Assembly: GCF_023061185.1 (NCBI RefSeq)
Contig: NZ_JAKGAK010000010.1
Location: forward strand, 38,248-102,247
DNA length: 64,000 nucleotides
Origin: Chromohalobacter beijerinckii
Lineage (GTDB): Bacteria > Pseudomonadota > Gammaproteobacteria > Pseudomonadales > Halomonadaceae
Direction: 5' to 3'
Below the pieces are notes generated by a model. That model had not been told where the DNA came from, made no database searches, and saw only the letters and a program-made list of their open reading frames with translations. The translations under genes were made by a program, and so were the position numbers. Below are positions 55,261 to 64,000 of the stretch, piece by piece. Within the stretch, counting starts at the first letter, position 1; every line of letters starts with the position of its first letter.

Positions 55261-56601
55261 ATGAGTGAAACGCTGGAACGCTGGGGGTCGCGCCGTGCCT
55301 TCATTCTTGCGGTGACCGGGGCGGCCGTGGGCCTGGGCAACATCTGGCGCTTTCCCTACATGACGGGCGAAAACGGCGGAGCGGTATTCCTGCTGCTGTA
55401 TGTGGTGTTCGTGCTGATCCTGGGGCTGCCGATCATGATGGCCGAGATCCTCGTGGGGCGTGCCGGACGCCGCGGGCCGATGCATGCCCTGGCGCATCTG
55501 GCGCGCCAGGCGGGGGTATCGCCGCATTGGCGCTGGTTGGGGCTATTCGGGGCCGTGACGGTGTTCTTCATCCTGTCGTTCTATTCGGTGGTCTCGGGGT
55601 GGTCGATCGAGTATTTGATCGAGTCGGTGAATGGCAACTTCAGCGGCCGCACGCCGGATGAGATCGGCGCCAGTTTCGATGCCTTCCTCGCCGATCCATT
55701 ACGTATGACGTTTAACCATACGTTGTTCATATTGCTGACCATGTCGGTGGTCGCGGCGGGTATTTCAGGCGGCCTGGAACGGCTCAATAACCTGTTGATG
55801 CCACTACTCTACATCCTGCTGGTGGTGCTGGTCGGTTACGCCGTGACCACCGACGGTTTCGGCACCGCGATGGCGTGGCTATTCACCCCCGATCTCGAGG
55901 CTATCACCTTGAGCGTGGTGCTCAATGCCATGGGGCACGCCTTCTTTACCCTGGCGGTAGGCGCCTGCGCGCTGATGGCCTATGGTGCCTACATGCCCGA
56001 TCATCAGAGTCTGCCGCGTGCCGTGGCGGCGGTGGCGGTGTTGGATGTCGCCGTGGCGCTGCTGGCGGGCATCGCGATTTTCTCGGTGGTGTTCTCGCAG
56101 GGTATGGATCCCGCCGAGGGGCCGGGATTGATGTTCGTGACCTTGCCCATTGCTTTTTCGGACCTGCCGGGCGGGCCGTTGTGGCTGGGCGTTTTCTTCC
56201 TGCTGTTGTTGCTGGCGACCTGGACCTCATCGATCAATCTGGCCGAGCCGTTGGTGGCGATCTGCACCGATGCCGGTCTCAAGCGCGGCAAGGCGGCGGC
56301 GTTGATCGGCTCCTTGGTGTGGTTGGTCGGTTTGCTGTCGGTGTTCTCGTTCTCAAGTCTGTCGGAGGTGAAATGGCTGGCAGGCATGAATTTCTTCGAG
56401 TTGGTGACCACCGTGCCGCTGGAGTTCTTTCTGCCCATCGGCGGATTGTTGATCGCCATCTTCGCCGCCTGGATCATGCCGGCGAACACGGCCATGCGGT
56501 CGCTGGACGCGGGCCCCGGTGGGTTCCGGCTATGGCGTGGGCTGGTACGCTATGTGTCGATCCCGCTGGTCGTCATCGTGCTGTTGTCGGCGCTATGGTG
56601 A
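55261..56601 (+). CDS. sodium-dependent transporter, NSS (SNF) family
   Basis: Na+-coupled symporter of 446 residues, LeuT/NSS fold with about 11 helices. AVGLGNIWRFPYMTGENGG in helix 1 is the sodium-site signature. The prokaryotic type imports amino acids or related compounds; the substrate is unknown. AAGGGTG precedes the ATG at 55261. The adjacent gamma carbonic anhydrase gene follows by 54 bases. Confidence 0.92.
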   Translation: MSETLERWGSRRAFILAVTGAAVGLGNIWRFPYMTGENGGAVFLLLYVVFVLILGLPIMMAEILVGRAGRRGPMHALAHLARQAGVSPHWRWLGLFGAVTVFFILSFYSVVSGWSIEYLIESVNGNFSGRTPDEIGASFDAFLADPLRMTFNHTLFILLTMSVVAAGISGGLERLNNLLMPLLYILLVVLVGYAVTTDGFGTAMAWLFTPDLEAITLSVVLNAMGHAFFTLAVGACALMAYGAYMPDHQSLPRAVAAVAVLDVAVALLAGIAIFSVVFSQGMDPAEGPGLMFVTLPIAFSDLPGGPLWLGVFFLLLLLATWTSSINLAEPLVAICTDAGLKRGKAAALIGSLVWLVGLLSVFSFSSLSEVKWLAGMNFFELVTTVPLEFFLPIGGLLIAIFAAWIMPANTAMRSLDAGPGGFRLWRGLVRYVSIPLVVIVLLSALW

Positions 56602-56655
56602 TGCCCGTCCATCGTGAACTGCCTCACCACCATGCATGGAATAAGGAGAGAGTGG

Positions 56656-57195
56656 ATGACATTGCGGACGTTCAAAGGGACGACGCCGCGCCTGGGCGCG
56701 CGGGTCTATATCGATCCGGCATGTGTCGTGCTGGGTGATGTCACCTTGGGTGACGATTGCTCGGTATGGCCGATGACCGTGATTCGTGGCGATATGCATC
56801 GCATCCGTATCGGTGCGCGTTGCAGCATTCAGGATGGCAGTGTGTTGCACATTACCCATGCCAGCGATTACAACCCCGACGGCCATCCACTAACGCTCGG
56901 CGATGACGTGACGGTGGGTCACAAGGCACTGCTGCACGGATGTACCATTGGCAGCCGTGTGCTGGTGGGAATGGGCGCTACGGTCATGGATGGCGTGATC
57001 GTCGAGGACGAGGTGATCATCGCTGCCGGGGCGGTGGTAACGCCGGGCAAGCGCCTGGAAAGCGGGCAGGTCTATGCGGGCAATCCCGCGAAGCCGCTCA
57101 GGGCGCTCAAGGAGGCCGAGCGCGCGTTCTTCACCTATACGGCGGGGAATTACGTAAAACTCAAGGACGAGTACCTGGCCCAGCCACCCGTATAA
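56656..57195 (+). CDS. gamma carbonic anhydrase-like protein (YrdA/PaaY type)
   Basis: Left-handed beta-helix protein of 179 residues. RGDMH (44-48), SIQDGSVLH (57-65) and GHKALLHG (88-95) include the probable zinc His residues (His89, His94 and one near 65-68). Whether it is an active carbonic anhydrase or thioesterase-like is not decidable here. AAGGAG precedes the ATG at 56656. It may be co-transcribed with the NSS symporter. Confidence 0.88.
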   Translation: MTLRTFKGTTPRLGARVYIDPACVVLGDVTLGDDCSVWPMTVIRGDMHRIRIGARCSIQDGSVLHITHASDYNPDGHPLTLGDDVTVGHKALLHGCTIGSRVLVGMGATVMDGVIVEDEVIIAAGAVVTPGKRLESGQVYAGNPAKPLRALKEAERAFFTYTAGNYVKLKDEYLAQPPV

Positions 57196-57322
57196 CGATG
57201 CGTCCGCATGTGCCAGGCCCCACGAGGCGGTATTTTCTTGCTTAACGCATTGTTTTGTCTCGTCATGAAGCCCCATAATCTGGTTTTTCATCCAGTATTG
57301 TCGAGGGCGTCCCGGGCGGGCC

Positions 57323-57994
57323 ATGGCCAACTTTCGCACACATTTCGGCGTTGCCTTGGGCGGTGGCGCGTTGGCCGCCTATGCTGGCTGGCAGGCAAGC
57401 CTATGGAGCTTCAACGAGGGCTGGCCTCTGGCGATATTGACGGCGTTTGGCGGCATCCTGCCCGATATCGACTCCGATCATTCGCACGCCATTCGTTTGA
57501 TTTTCACCCTGCTGGCCGTCCTGGCAGTGATTGCCGGCGCGCTATGGCTGCAATCGCGCCTTGCGCCGGGTCCATTGGTCCTGGCATGTGGCGGTTTGTA
57601 TCTCGGCGTGCGTTACCTGGCCGGCGCGATCTTCAAGCGTTTCACCGTGCATCGTGGTATCTGGCATTCGCTGCTGGCGAGTCTGCTGTGCGGCATGGGC
57701 ACGGCGGCGATGAGCTTTCATCTCTTGGATCAATCCGCACCGATGGCCTGGGCCCAGGGGCTGGCACTTAGTGGGGGCGCGCTGATCCACCTCCTGCTTG
57801 ACGAGCTGTACAGCGTTGATCTGGTCGGCTCACGCCTCAAGCGTTCCTTCGGTACCGCCTTCAAACTCTTCGATTACCGCGAACCTGGCAACGCCGTGCT
57901 GTGGTTTTTGTTGGGCATTGCCTTGGCGCCGTGGCTGCCGCCCTGGGCCACGTTACTAGAGCTGGTTAGCCGTGGCGTGGCCTCATGGACGTGA
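57323..57994 (+). CDS. DUF457/YdjM-type membrane-bound metal-dependent hydrolase
   Basis: Inner-membrane protein of 223 residues with about five helices. GGILPDIDSDHS, HRGIWHS and HLLLDELYSVD supply the His and Asp metal ligands of the family. In E. coli, YdjM is in the LexA regulon, but no LexA box is evident here. Function is unknown, with a membrane phospholipase-like activity suggested for the family. The 127 bases before it look featureless. Confidence 0.85.
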   Translation: MANFRTHFGVALGGGALAAYAGWQASLWSFNEGWPLAILTAFGGILPDIDSDHSHAIRLIFTLLAVLAVIAGALWLQSRLAPGPLVLACGGLYLGVRYLAGAIFKRFTVHRGIWHSLLASLLCGMGTAAMSFHLLDQSAPMAWAQGLALSGGALIHLLLDELYSVDLVGSRLKRSFGTAFKLFDYREPGNAVLWFLLGIALAPWLPPWATLLELVSRGVASWT

Positions 57995-58026
57995 CGTGGC
58001 CTGGCGCACCCATTGGCGGAGCCAGC

Positions 58027-58812
58027 TCAGGCGTGCGACTCGGGTAGTCCTTGGGAGCGGCGTTGCGCGCGCTGGGCGCGTGTTTCGGCGCGCTCTAGCT
58101 CAAGCAGCCCCTTCTCGACGAAGGCCAGGTGTTCGTGGGCACGTGCCCGTGCTTCGTCGGCGTTGCCGGCGACGATGCTCTCGAACAATGCACGGTGTTG
58201 ATCCATGAGACGATCGCGAGAATCAGGTTTTTCGAACAGGTGGGCCAAGTTGGCGACGATGCTCTTTTCCAGCAGGTGGAACAACCCACGCATGGTGTGC
58301 AGCAGCAGGACGTTGTGTCCTGCCTCGGCGATGGCCAGATGAAAGGCCGCGTCGGCACGTGCCTCGCGCATGGGGTCGCTGCTTCGGTCGGGGTGTCGGT
58401 AACTGGCTTCGAGCGCCTCGAAGCGCGTTTGCAGCATGGCCTTATCGTCGGCTGTGGCACGCAGGGCGGCGTAATAGGCTGATATGCCTTCCATGGCGTC
58501 GCGGAATTCGAGCAGGTCGAGATTGAACTCACCGTGCCGCGTCAGCATTTCCAGGAGCGGATCGCTATAGCTATTGTTGAGTTGTTCGGAGACAAAGGTG
58601 CCGCCGCCCTGGCGGCTGGTGAGCAGGCCGCGTGCGGCTAACTTCTGGATGGCCTCGCGCAGAGAAGGGCGCGACACACCGAAATGCTCGGCCAGTTCCC
58701 GCTCGGGGGGTAGCTTCTCCCCCGGCTTGAGGCTGCCTTCGAGCAGCATGGCCTCGAGTCGCTCGGTGATTACGTCGGCAAGACGCGGTTGTCTGAGGTG
58801 TTGTGGGGCCAT
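58027..58812 (-). CDS. lldR: lactate-responsive GntR/FadR-family regulator LldR
   Basis: Regulator of 261 residues: N-terminal winged helix (EKLPPERELAEHFGVSRPSL, about 32-51) and C-terminal FCD ligand domain. It diverges from lldD, and the intergenic region carries two palindromes of the type bound by this family. In Pseudomonas and E. coli LldR represses or switches L-lactate genes and is released by lactate. The same control of lldD and the D-lactate dehydrogenase is expected here. Confidence 0.9.
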   Translation of the reverse strand: MAPQHLRQPRLADVITERLEAMLLEGSLKPGEKLPPERELAEHFGVSRPSLREAIQKLAARGLLTSRQGGGTFVSEQLNNSYSDPLLEMLTRHGEFNLDLLEFRDAMEGISAYYAALRATADDKAMLQTRFEALEASYRHPDRSSDPMREARADAAFHLAIAEAGHNVLLLHTMRGLFHLLEKSIVANLAHLFEKPDSRDRLMDQHRALFESIVAGNADEARARAHEHLAFVEKGLLELERAETRAQRAQRRSQGLPESHA

Positions 58813-58863
58813 GAGTGTCGCTCGTTACTCGGTGGTTGATGACAGGTGTAAAACCAACCAGTA

Positions 58864-58878
58864 AATGGTATTACCAAT
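58864..58878. promoter_or_regulatory. LldR-type operator near lldR
   Basis: AATGGT-ATT-ACCAAT, a palindrome with one mismatch, 52 bases before the lldR start. It shares the half-site and spacing of the operator at 59032. Confidence 0.65.
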
Positions 58879-58980
58879 TTTACGCAATCTTCCCGCGCTA
58901 CTCCAGCCTTCGTATAGGGCCTGACACTACGGTCTTGACTAAAGTTTAAGCCCATTTTTGTGCCATAAATGGGTTCTTTA

Positions 58981-59046
58981 TTGACACTCTTCAGTACACG
59001 CTTATAGAGTTATATCCATCTCTTTTTGTAAATTGGTAAAACCAAT
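58981..59046 (+). promoter_or_regulatory. lldD promoter and LldR-type operator
   Basis: TTGACA (58981-58986) and TATAGA (59003-59008), 16 apart, form the promoter. ATTGGT-AAA-ACCAAT (59032-59046) is a perfect palindrome just downstream of the expected transcription start, well placed for repression. The remaining 155 bases to lldD have no recognisable feature. Confidence 0.65.
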
Positions 59047-59201
59047 AAAGAAAGGTGGTGAGGTGCCGCTTCCATCTCTTCGTCCGCCTATGTCTTGACC
59101 ACTTTATGTCTTAATCACTCTGTTACCACCACTCTCCAAGCGCTCGGCACGACTCTTCAAGGGCCATTCAACGATAGCGCATCACTTGCACAGGGTTCGT
59201 C

Positions 59202-60383
59202 ATGATCATTTCAGCCTCTACGGACTACCGCCAAGCCGCCAAGCGACGTATTCCGCCCTTTCTATTTCACTATGCCGACGGGGGCGCCTACACCGAGCGT
59301 ACGCTGCGACGCAATGTCGAGGATCTTGCCGGTATCGCGTTGCGTCAGCGCGTGCTGAAGGACATGTCCAGCTTGTCCCTGGAGACCGAACTATTCGGCG
59401 AATCCCTCGCCATGCCAGTTGCCCTTGCCCCCGTGGGGCTGGCCGGGATGTACGCCCGACGCGGCGAGGTACAGGCAGCGCGCTCAGCAGCCGGGAAAGG
59501 CATCCCGTTCACGCTGTCGACGGTATCGGTCTGCCCCATCGACGAGGTGGCCTCGGCCATCGATCGCCCTCTCTGGTTCCAGCTCTATGTGTTGAAGGAC
59601 AGGGGCTTCATGAAGCATGTGCTGGAGCGCGCCAAGGCCGCCGGTGTCAAGACGCTGGTCTTCACGGTCGACATGCCCGTGCCGGGGGCGCGCTATCGCG
59701 ATGCGCATTCCGGCATGAGCGGTAAGCATGCGGCGGCTCGGCGCATGCTCCAGGCCGTGACGCATCCTTCCTGGGCCTGGGACGTGGGCCTTCATGGCCG
59801 CCCTCATGATTTGGGTAACGTCTCGGACTATCGCGGACAACCGACGGGGCTCGAGGACTATATCGCCTGGCTCGGTAACAATTTCGACCCCGCTATCTCC
59901 TGGAAGGACCTGGAGTGGATTCGCGAGTTCTGGGACGGGCCGATGATCATCAAGGGCATTCTCGACCCCGAGGATGCCCGTGATGCGGTGCGCTTCGGCG
60001 CGGATGGCATCGTCGTGTCCAATCACGGCGGTCGTCAGCTCGACGGTGTGCCCTCCACAGCGCGTGCCCTGCCGGCCATCGCCGATGCGGTCAAGGGCGA
60101 CCTGGCCATCCTGGCCGATTCCGGCGTGCGCAATGGGCTCGATGTCGTGCGGATGATCGCCATGGGGGCTGATACTGTATTGTTGGGGCGTGCCTATATC
60201 TATGCGCTGGCCACCGCCGGCGAGGCGGGCGTTGCCCACCTGCTCGAGCTGTTCGAGAAGGAGATGCGTGTCGCGATGACGCTCACCGGTGCGCGCTCCA
60301 TCGCCGAGCTCGGGCCGGACTCATTGGTGCCGGGCCAGGAGTCGGCGTCGATCGAGCGCACGCTTTCGCCGCTATTGGAATGA
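59202..60383 (+). CDS. lldD: FMN-dependent L-lactate dehydrogenase (quinone)
   Basis: Membrane-associated flavoenzyme of 393 residues that oxidises L-lactate to pyruvate and passes electrons to quinone. [18 protein letters not shown]-type strand ([12 protein letters not shown]) and [13 protein letters not shown] with the catalytic His near 275 are conserved, as is [12 protein letters not shown] for the FMN phosphate. Controlled by the LldR sites upstream. A HAD gene and a D-lactate dehydrogenase follow. Confidence 0.94.
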   Translation: MIISASTDYRQAAKRRIPPFLFHYADGGAYTERTLRRNVEDLAGIALRQRVLKDMSSLSLETELFGESLAMPVALAPVGLAGMYARRGEVQAARSAAGKGIPFTLSTVSVCPIDEVASAIDRPLWFQLYVLKDRGFMKHVLERAKAAGVKTLVFTVDMPVPGARYRDAHSGMSGKHAAARRMLQAVTHPSWAWDVGLHGRPHDLGNVSDYRGQPTGLEDYIAWLGNNFDPAISWKDLEWIREFWDGPMIIKGILDPEDARDAVRFGADGIVVSNHGGRQLDGVPSTARALPAIADAVKGDLAILADSGVRNGLDVVRMIAMGADTVLLGRAYIYALATAGEAGVAHLLELFEKEMRVAMTLTGARSIAELGPDSLVPGQESASIERTLSPLLE

Positions 60384-60461
60384 TCGATGCGCCTTTCATG
60401 TTTGTCGTGAACGGGATGTGGGTCATGCTTAGGGTGTTGAGACATGAACGAGGGGAAGTCG

Positions 60462-61097
60462 ATGGCTGACGAGACGGTATTGCTGTTCGACGCTGGCGGA
60501 GTGTTGGTCGACTGGCGTGGCACATCCGGGCTAGTCGAGCTGACTCAGGGGCGTTTCGATGCCGAGCAGGCGCGGCGCTTCTGGATGGGCTTCGAAGCGA
60601 TCACGCCGTTCGAAACTGGTGGGGACGATGGCACACGCTTTGCCCGGGCAGCGCTTGAGGCACTCGAGTTGGACATGTCGCCAACGGCATTCCTGGCAGT
60701 GTTCGACGACTGGATGCGGGGACCCTATGCGGGCGCGATGGCATTGGTCGAGCGCATCCGTCCCGCCTATCGTCGCGCTATACTCAGCAACACCAACCCC
60801 GTTCACTGGCGGCGGCTAGTCGATGACTATCGTATTGATTTGCCCTTCGAGAAAGCTTTTGCCTCGCATGAGATCGGCGCGCGTAAGCCTGACCCCGAGG
60901 CCTTCGAGTTCGTCTGTCGCGCGCTCGACGTGGTGCCCGGCCAGGTACGTTTCTTCGACGACAACCCCGAGTGCGTCGATGCTGCCCGTGATTTGGGCAT
61001 GACGGCGACCCAGGTGCGTGGCCTGGACGAACTTCGGAATGCCCTCGCCGAGTTCGAAGCACTGCGCCCGCCGGCTGATAATCGGAATCCACGATGA
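60462..61097 (+). CDS. HAD-superfamily phosphatase
   Basis: HAD hydrolase of 211 residues, subfamily IA. The nucleophile is Asp10 in FDAGGVLVDW, with Gly12 in place of the usual second Asp, as in YihX-like phosphatases. Ser109 (AILSN), Lys142 (GARKPDP) and Asp166-167 (FFDDNPE) complete the site. GAGGGGAAG precedes the ATG at 60462. It overlaps the D-lactate dehydrogenase by four bases (ATGA), so it belongs to the lactate operon; possible repair of a phosphorylated side product such as phospholactate is inference only. Confidence 0.85.
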   Translation: MADETVLLFDAGGVLVDWRGTSGLVELTQGRFDAEQARRFWMGFEAITPFETGGDDGTRFARAALEALELDMSPTAFLAVFDDWMRGPYAGAMALVERIRPAYRRAILSNTNPVHWRRLVDDYRIDLPFEKAFASHEIGARKPDPEAFEFVCRALDVVPGQVRFFDDNPECVDAARDLGMTATQVRGLDELRNALAEFEALRPPADNRNPR

Positions 61098-63949
61098 AAG
61101 CGCCCTATAGAGAGCTGCTTGAAGCGCTGCGTAAAAGGTTGCCCGCGCACAAGCTGATCGACGACCCGCTGCGATTGCTCGCCTATGGCACCGATGCCAG
61201 CTTCTATCGATTGATCCCGCAACTGGTCGTCCGTCCCGACAACGAAGAAGAGCTGATGGGCGTGCTCGCCGAGTGCCGGCGTCGACACCTGCCGGTGACG
61301 TTTCGCACGGCGGGGACGTCGCTTTCCGGACAGGCGGTGACCGACTCGGTGCTCGTTCAGTTGAACCAGGGGTGGCGCGATTACCGCATCCTCGACGCGG
61401 GACGGGCGATCAGCCTGCAACCCGGCATCATCGGAGCCCGCGCCAACCAGTTGCTGGCCCCTTACGGGCGCAAGATTGGCCCCGATCCTGCTTCGATCAA
61501 TAGCTGCATGATCGGGGGGATCGCCGCCAACAATGCCTCGGGCATGTGCTGCGGCACGGCACAGAACAGTTATCGCACGTTGCGTGACATTCGCGTCATT
61601 CTCGCCGACGGCACGCTGCTCGATACCGCGGACGCGGATAGCCGGGCGTCGTTTCGTGCCTCGCATGGCGAGCTGCTCGAGGCATTGGAGCGGCTGGGGC
61701 GCGAGACCCGGGAAAACGCGCAGCTGGCCGAGCGCATCCGTCACAAGTACCGGCTCAAGAACACCACCGGCTACGCGCTCAATAGTCTGGTCGATTTCGA
61801 GGATGGCTTCGATATTCTCGCCCACTTGATGATCGGCTCCGAGGGAACGCTGGGTTTCATTAGTGCCATCACCTACGACACCGTGCCGGACGCGCCCTTG
61901 AAAACGGCGGCGTTGGCCTTCTTCCCTGACATGGCGACGGCGTGTCGGGCCACGCTCGCGCTCAAGTCGGCGCCAGTGTCGGCGGTCGAATTGATGGATC
62001 GAGCGGCCTTGCGCTCGGTTGAGGGGAGTCCAGGCATGCTGGGGCGCCTCAAGACGTTGCCCGCCGCTGCCACGGCACTGCTCATCGATGTGCGTGCCGA
62101 GGATGAGGCGACGCTGGCTCAGCGTATGTCGGCGGCGCACGCGGCGCTCGAGGGCATCAAGACATTGGAGCCGCTGGGCTTCACGCGGGATCCCGAGGAG
62201 TACGCGCGATACTGGAAAGTACGCAAGGGACTGTTTCCTGCCGTGGGCGCGGTGCGCGATGTGGGAACCACGGTCATCATCGAGGATGTCGCCTTCCCGA
62301 TCGAATGTCTCGAGGCAGGTGTGGCGGCGTTGACCGAGGCATTCCGGCGTCATGGTTACGAGAGCGCCATCCTGTTCGGGCATGCGCTGGAAGGCAATTT
62401 GCACTTCGTCTTTCCCCAGGGCCTCGAGACGCCGGCCGAGATACAGCGATACGCCGCATTGATGGAGGACGTTGCGACCCTGGTGGCCGACGAGTATGGC
62501 GGCTCGCTCAAGGCGGAGCACGGGACGGGGCGCAACATGACGCCTTATGTCGAGCGTGAGTGGGGCGCCGAGGCGTATGCGTTGATGTGGCGTATCAAGG
62601 CGCTCTTCGACGTGGATAATGTACTCAACCCTGACGTCGTGTTGAGTCGCGATCCCGAGCAGCATATCCACAACCTCAAGCCACTGCCTGCCGCCGACCC
62701 CATTGTGGATAAGTGCATCGAATGCGGCTTCTGCGAGCCGGTATGTCCGTCGCGGGATCTGACCCTGACACCACGCCAGCGTATCGTGATTCAGCGCGAA
62801 ATGTCGCGGCTCGAAGCCTCCGATGGGCAGGAGGACGCATCGCGCCTGTCGACACTGCGCGACGCCTATCAATATCAGGGCATCGATACGTGTGCGGCCG
62901 ATGGCCTGTGCGCCACGCAGTGTCCGGTCGGGATCAATACCGGTGACCTCGTGCGTGGATGGCGGCACCGGCAGGTCGTCGAGCGAGGCGGCACGGCCCG
63001 CTTGGTTGGGCGTCACTTTTCCGGCACGACCCGCATCGGGCGAGGTGCGTTGCGCCTCGCGGATACCACGCACGGTGTGCTGGGTACGGGCATGATGAGC
63101 GCCTTGACGCAGAGCGTGCGTCGACTCAGCGGTGAGCGTCTGCCGCAGTGGATTCCCTCACTGCCAGCGCCCGCACCGGTACGCATTCTGGAACGTCGGG
63201 CAGGAAAGACAGTCGGTGGCAAGCGTGACAAGGTCGTCTACCTACCGGCATGCGCTACGCGAGTCTTCGGCGCCTCGCGTGGGGATGATGGGGTCGATGC
63301 CGTGACGCGCACGACCCTGGCGTTGCTCGAGAAGGCCGGTTACGAGGTCGTCATTCCCGCAATGATTGGGCATCTTTGCTGTGGCATGGCGTTTCAATCT
63401 CGGGGCTATTTCGACGAGGCAGATCACAAGGCGCGCGAGCTCAACCGCGAGTTGTTACTGGCCTCCCAGAATGGGCGTTATCCGGTGCTCTGCGATACCA
63501 GTCCGTGCACGCTGCGCATGAGTGAGCGACTCGATGCACGCCTGACGGTGAAAGATCCCGTCGCGTTCGCACACGACCACTTGTTGCCGCGCCTGGAGAT
63601 CACGCCGAAGCGGGCACGCATCGCATTGCACATCACTTGCTCAAGCACGTGCATGGGGCTGGGCGATAAGTTCCTCGCTCTCGCCGAATACTGCGCCGAC
63701 GAGGTCGTGGTGCCGCCGGAGATCGCCTGTTGCGGATTTGCCGGCGATAAAGGTTTCATGGTTCCTGAGCTGAATGCCGCGGCACTAAGGGGGCTGGCCG
63801 ACGCTGTGCATGGCTGCGAGGTAGGCTACTCCAACTCACGCACCTGTGAGATGGGGCTGAGCCAGCATGCCGGTATTCCCTACCGCTCGATTCTCGATCT
63901 GCTCCATGAAGTCAGCCGCCCCTGTGTGATCGAAGACGTTGCCACATAA
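61094..63949 (+). CDS. dld: fused FAD and Fe-S D-lactate dehydrogenase
   Basis: Respiratory dehydrogenase of 951 residues. An FAD-binding PCMH domain (VTFRTAGTSLSGQAVTDSV) and FAD-oxidase C-terminal domain occupy about 1-530. Two 4Fe-4S motifs follow, CIECGFCEPVCPS (near 541-553) and CAADGLCATQCP (near 600-611). The CCG-type C-terminal domain has CCG at about 762 and 879. This layout matches the NAD-independent D-lactate dehydrogenase that follows lldD in Pseudomonas; D-2-hydroxyglutarate-type substrates are the alternative. Translationally coupled to the HAD gene. Confidence 0.88.
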   Translation: MKAPYRELLEALRKRLPAHKLIDDPLRLLAYGTDASFYRLIPQLVVRPDNEEELMGVLAECRRRHLPVTFRTAGTSLSGQAVTDSVLVQLNQGWRDYRILDAGRAISLQPGIIGARANQLLAPYGRKIGPDPASINSCMIGGIAANNASGMCCGTAQNSYRTLRDIRVILADGTLLDTADADSRASFRASHGELLEALERLGRETRENAQLAERIRHKYRLKNTTGYALNSLVDFEDGFDILAHLMIGSEGTLGFISAITYDTVPDAPLKTAALAFFPDMATACRATLALKSAPVSAVELMDRAALRSVEGSPGMLGRLKTLPAAATALLIDVRAEDEATLAQRMSAAHAALEGIKTLEPLGFTRDPEEYARYWKVRKGLFPAVGAVRDVGTTVIIEDVAFPIECLEAGVAALTEAFRRHGYESAILFGHALEGNLHFVFPQGLETPAEIQRYAALMEDVATLVADEYGGSLKAEHGTGRNMTPYVEREWGAEAYALMWRIKALFDVDNVLNPDVVLSRDPEQHIHNLKPLPAADPIVDKCIECGFCEPVCPSRDLTLTPRQRIVIQREMSRLEASDGQEDASRLSTLRDAYQYQGIDTCAADGLCATQCPVGINTGDLVRGWRHRQVVERGGTARLVGRHFSGTTRIGRGALRLADTTHGVLGTGMMSALTQSVRRLSGERLPQWIPSLPAPAPVRILERRAGKTVGGKRDKVVYLPACATRVFGASRGDDGVDAVTRTTLALLEKAGYEVVIPAMIGHLCCGMAFQSRGYFDEADHKARELNRELLLASQNGRYPVLCDTSPCTLRMSERLDARLTVKDPVAFAHDHLLPRLEITPKRARIALHITCSSTCMGLGDKFLALAEYCADEVVVPPEIACCGFAGDKGFMVPELNAAALRGLADAVHGCEVGYSNSRTCEMGLSQHAGIPYRSILDLLHEVSRPCVIEDVAT

Positions 63950-64000
63950 GTGCCGGACGACTATTTTTAAAATATGCTCTTGCGTTCAGCCGCTGTGGAT

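Noticed and set aside
60827..63073. Very long open frame on the minus strand opposite the D-lactate dehydrogenase
   Set aside because: It mirrors a conserved gene, has low-complexity Arg/His/Gln-rich composition and no ribosome site or motif; a GC-rich codon-bias shadow.

Overview
The window is a GC-rich bacterial chromosome segment, densely coded on both strands. I see no rRNA or tRNA genes, no phage, no CRISPR array and no transposase. The gene set (class Ib ribonucleotide reductase, epd-pgk-fba, a metK/tkt divergent pair, prlC-yheV, TAXI-TRAP transport, a CPA1 Na+/H+ antiporter, acidic secreted proteins) suggests a gammaproteobacterium. A salt-adapted Halomonadaceae member (Halomonas/Chromohalobacter type) is the best guess; this is inference from content, not a measured placement.

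Layout. Bases 1-8200 hold two decayed genes (an alpha/beta hydrolase and an MFS transporter end), a PLP dehydratase, a thioredoxin-fold protein, an aromatic aldehyde/alcohol dehydrogenase pair, an old-yellow-enzyme reductase, a TRIC-type channel, a MipA/OmpV protein and a very small gene behind a palindromic promoter. Bases 8198-22281 form the most interesting block. One arm (minus strand) is dhaK-dhaL-transaldolase-transketolase plus an aldehyde dehydrogenase. The opposite arm (plus strand) is an RpiB-like isomerase, a SorC-type regulator, a zinc polyol dehydrogenase and a complete sugar-type ABC importer with a DUF2291 protein. I read this as a catabolic locus for a four-carbon polyol (erythritol or threitol): uptake, oxidation to erythrulose, phosphorylation, isomerisation to erythrose 4-phosphate, then the pentose-phosphate enzymes.

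Bases 22346-28288 carry fba-pgk-epd, an LrgA/LrgB pair and a second, class I aldolase. Bases 28454-36227 hold a UbiM-like hydroxylase, nrdHIEF and two aldo/keto reductases. A second transketolase (36349-38340) diverges from metK. Bases 40160-45522 carry a Na+/H+ antiporter and a TAXI-type TRAP transporter operon. Bases 45647-51023 hold a regulator-azlCD-regulator unit, an AEC carrier, a DMT exporter and a zinc CDF exporter. Bases 51178-57994 contain metF, sodC, yheV-prlC, an NSS symporter, a gamma carbonic anhydrase and a DUF457 membrane protein. The right end is a lactate-oxidation unit: lldR facing lldD, a HAD phosphatase and a fused Fe-S D-lactate dehydrogenase, with two matching LldR-type palindromes in the intergenic region.

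Functional links. Erythrose 4-phosphate is a shared node: the proposed polyol pathway makes it, transaldolase and both transketolases consume it, and Epd oxidises it. The two transketolases are close paralogues in the same orientation, which suggests duplication with one copy recruited to the polyol locus.
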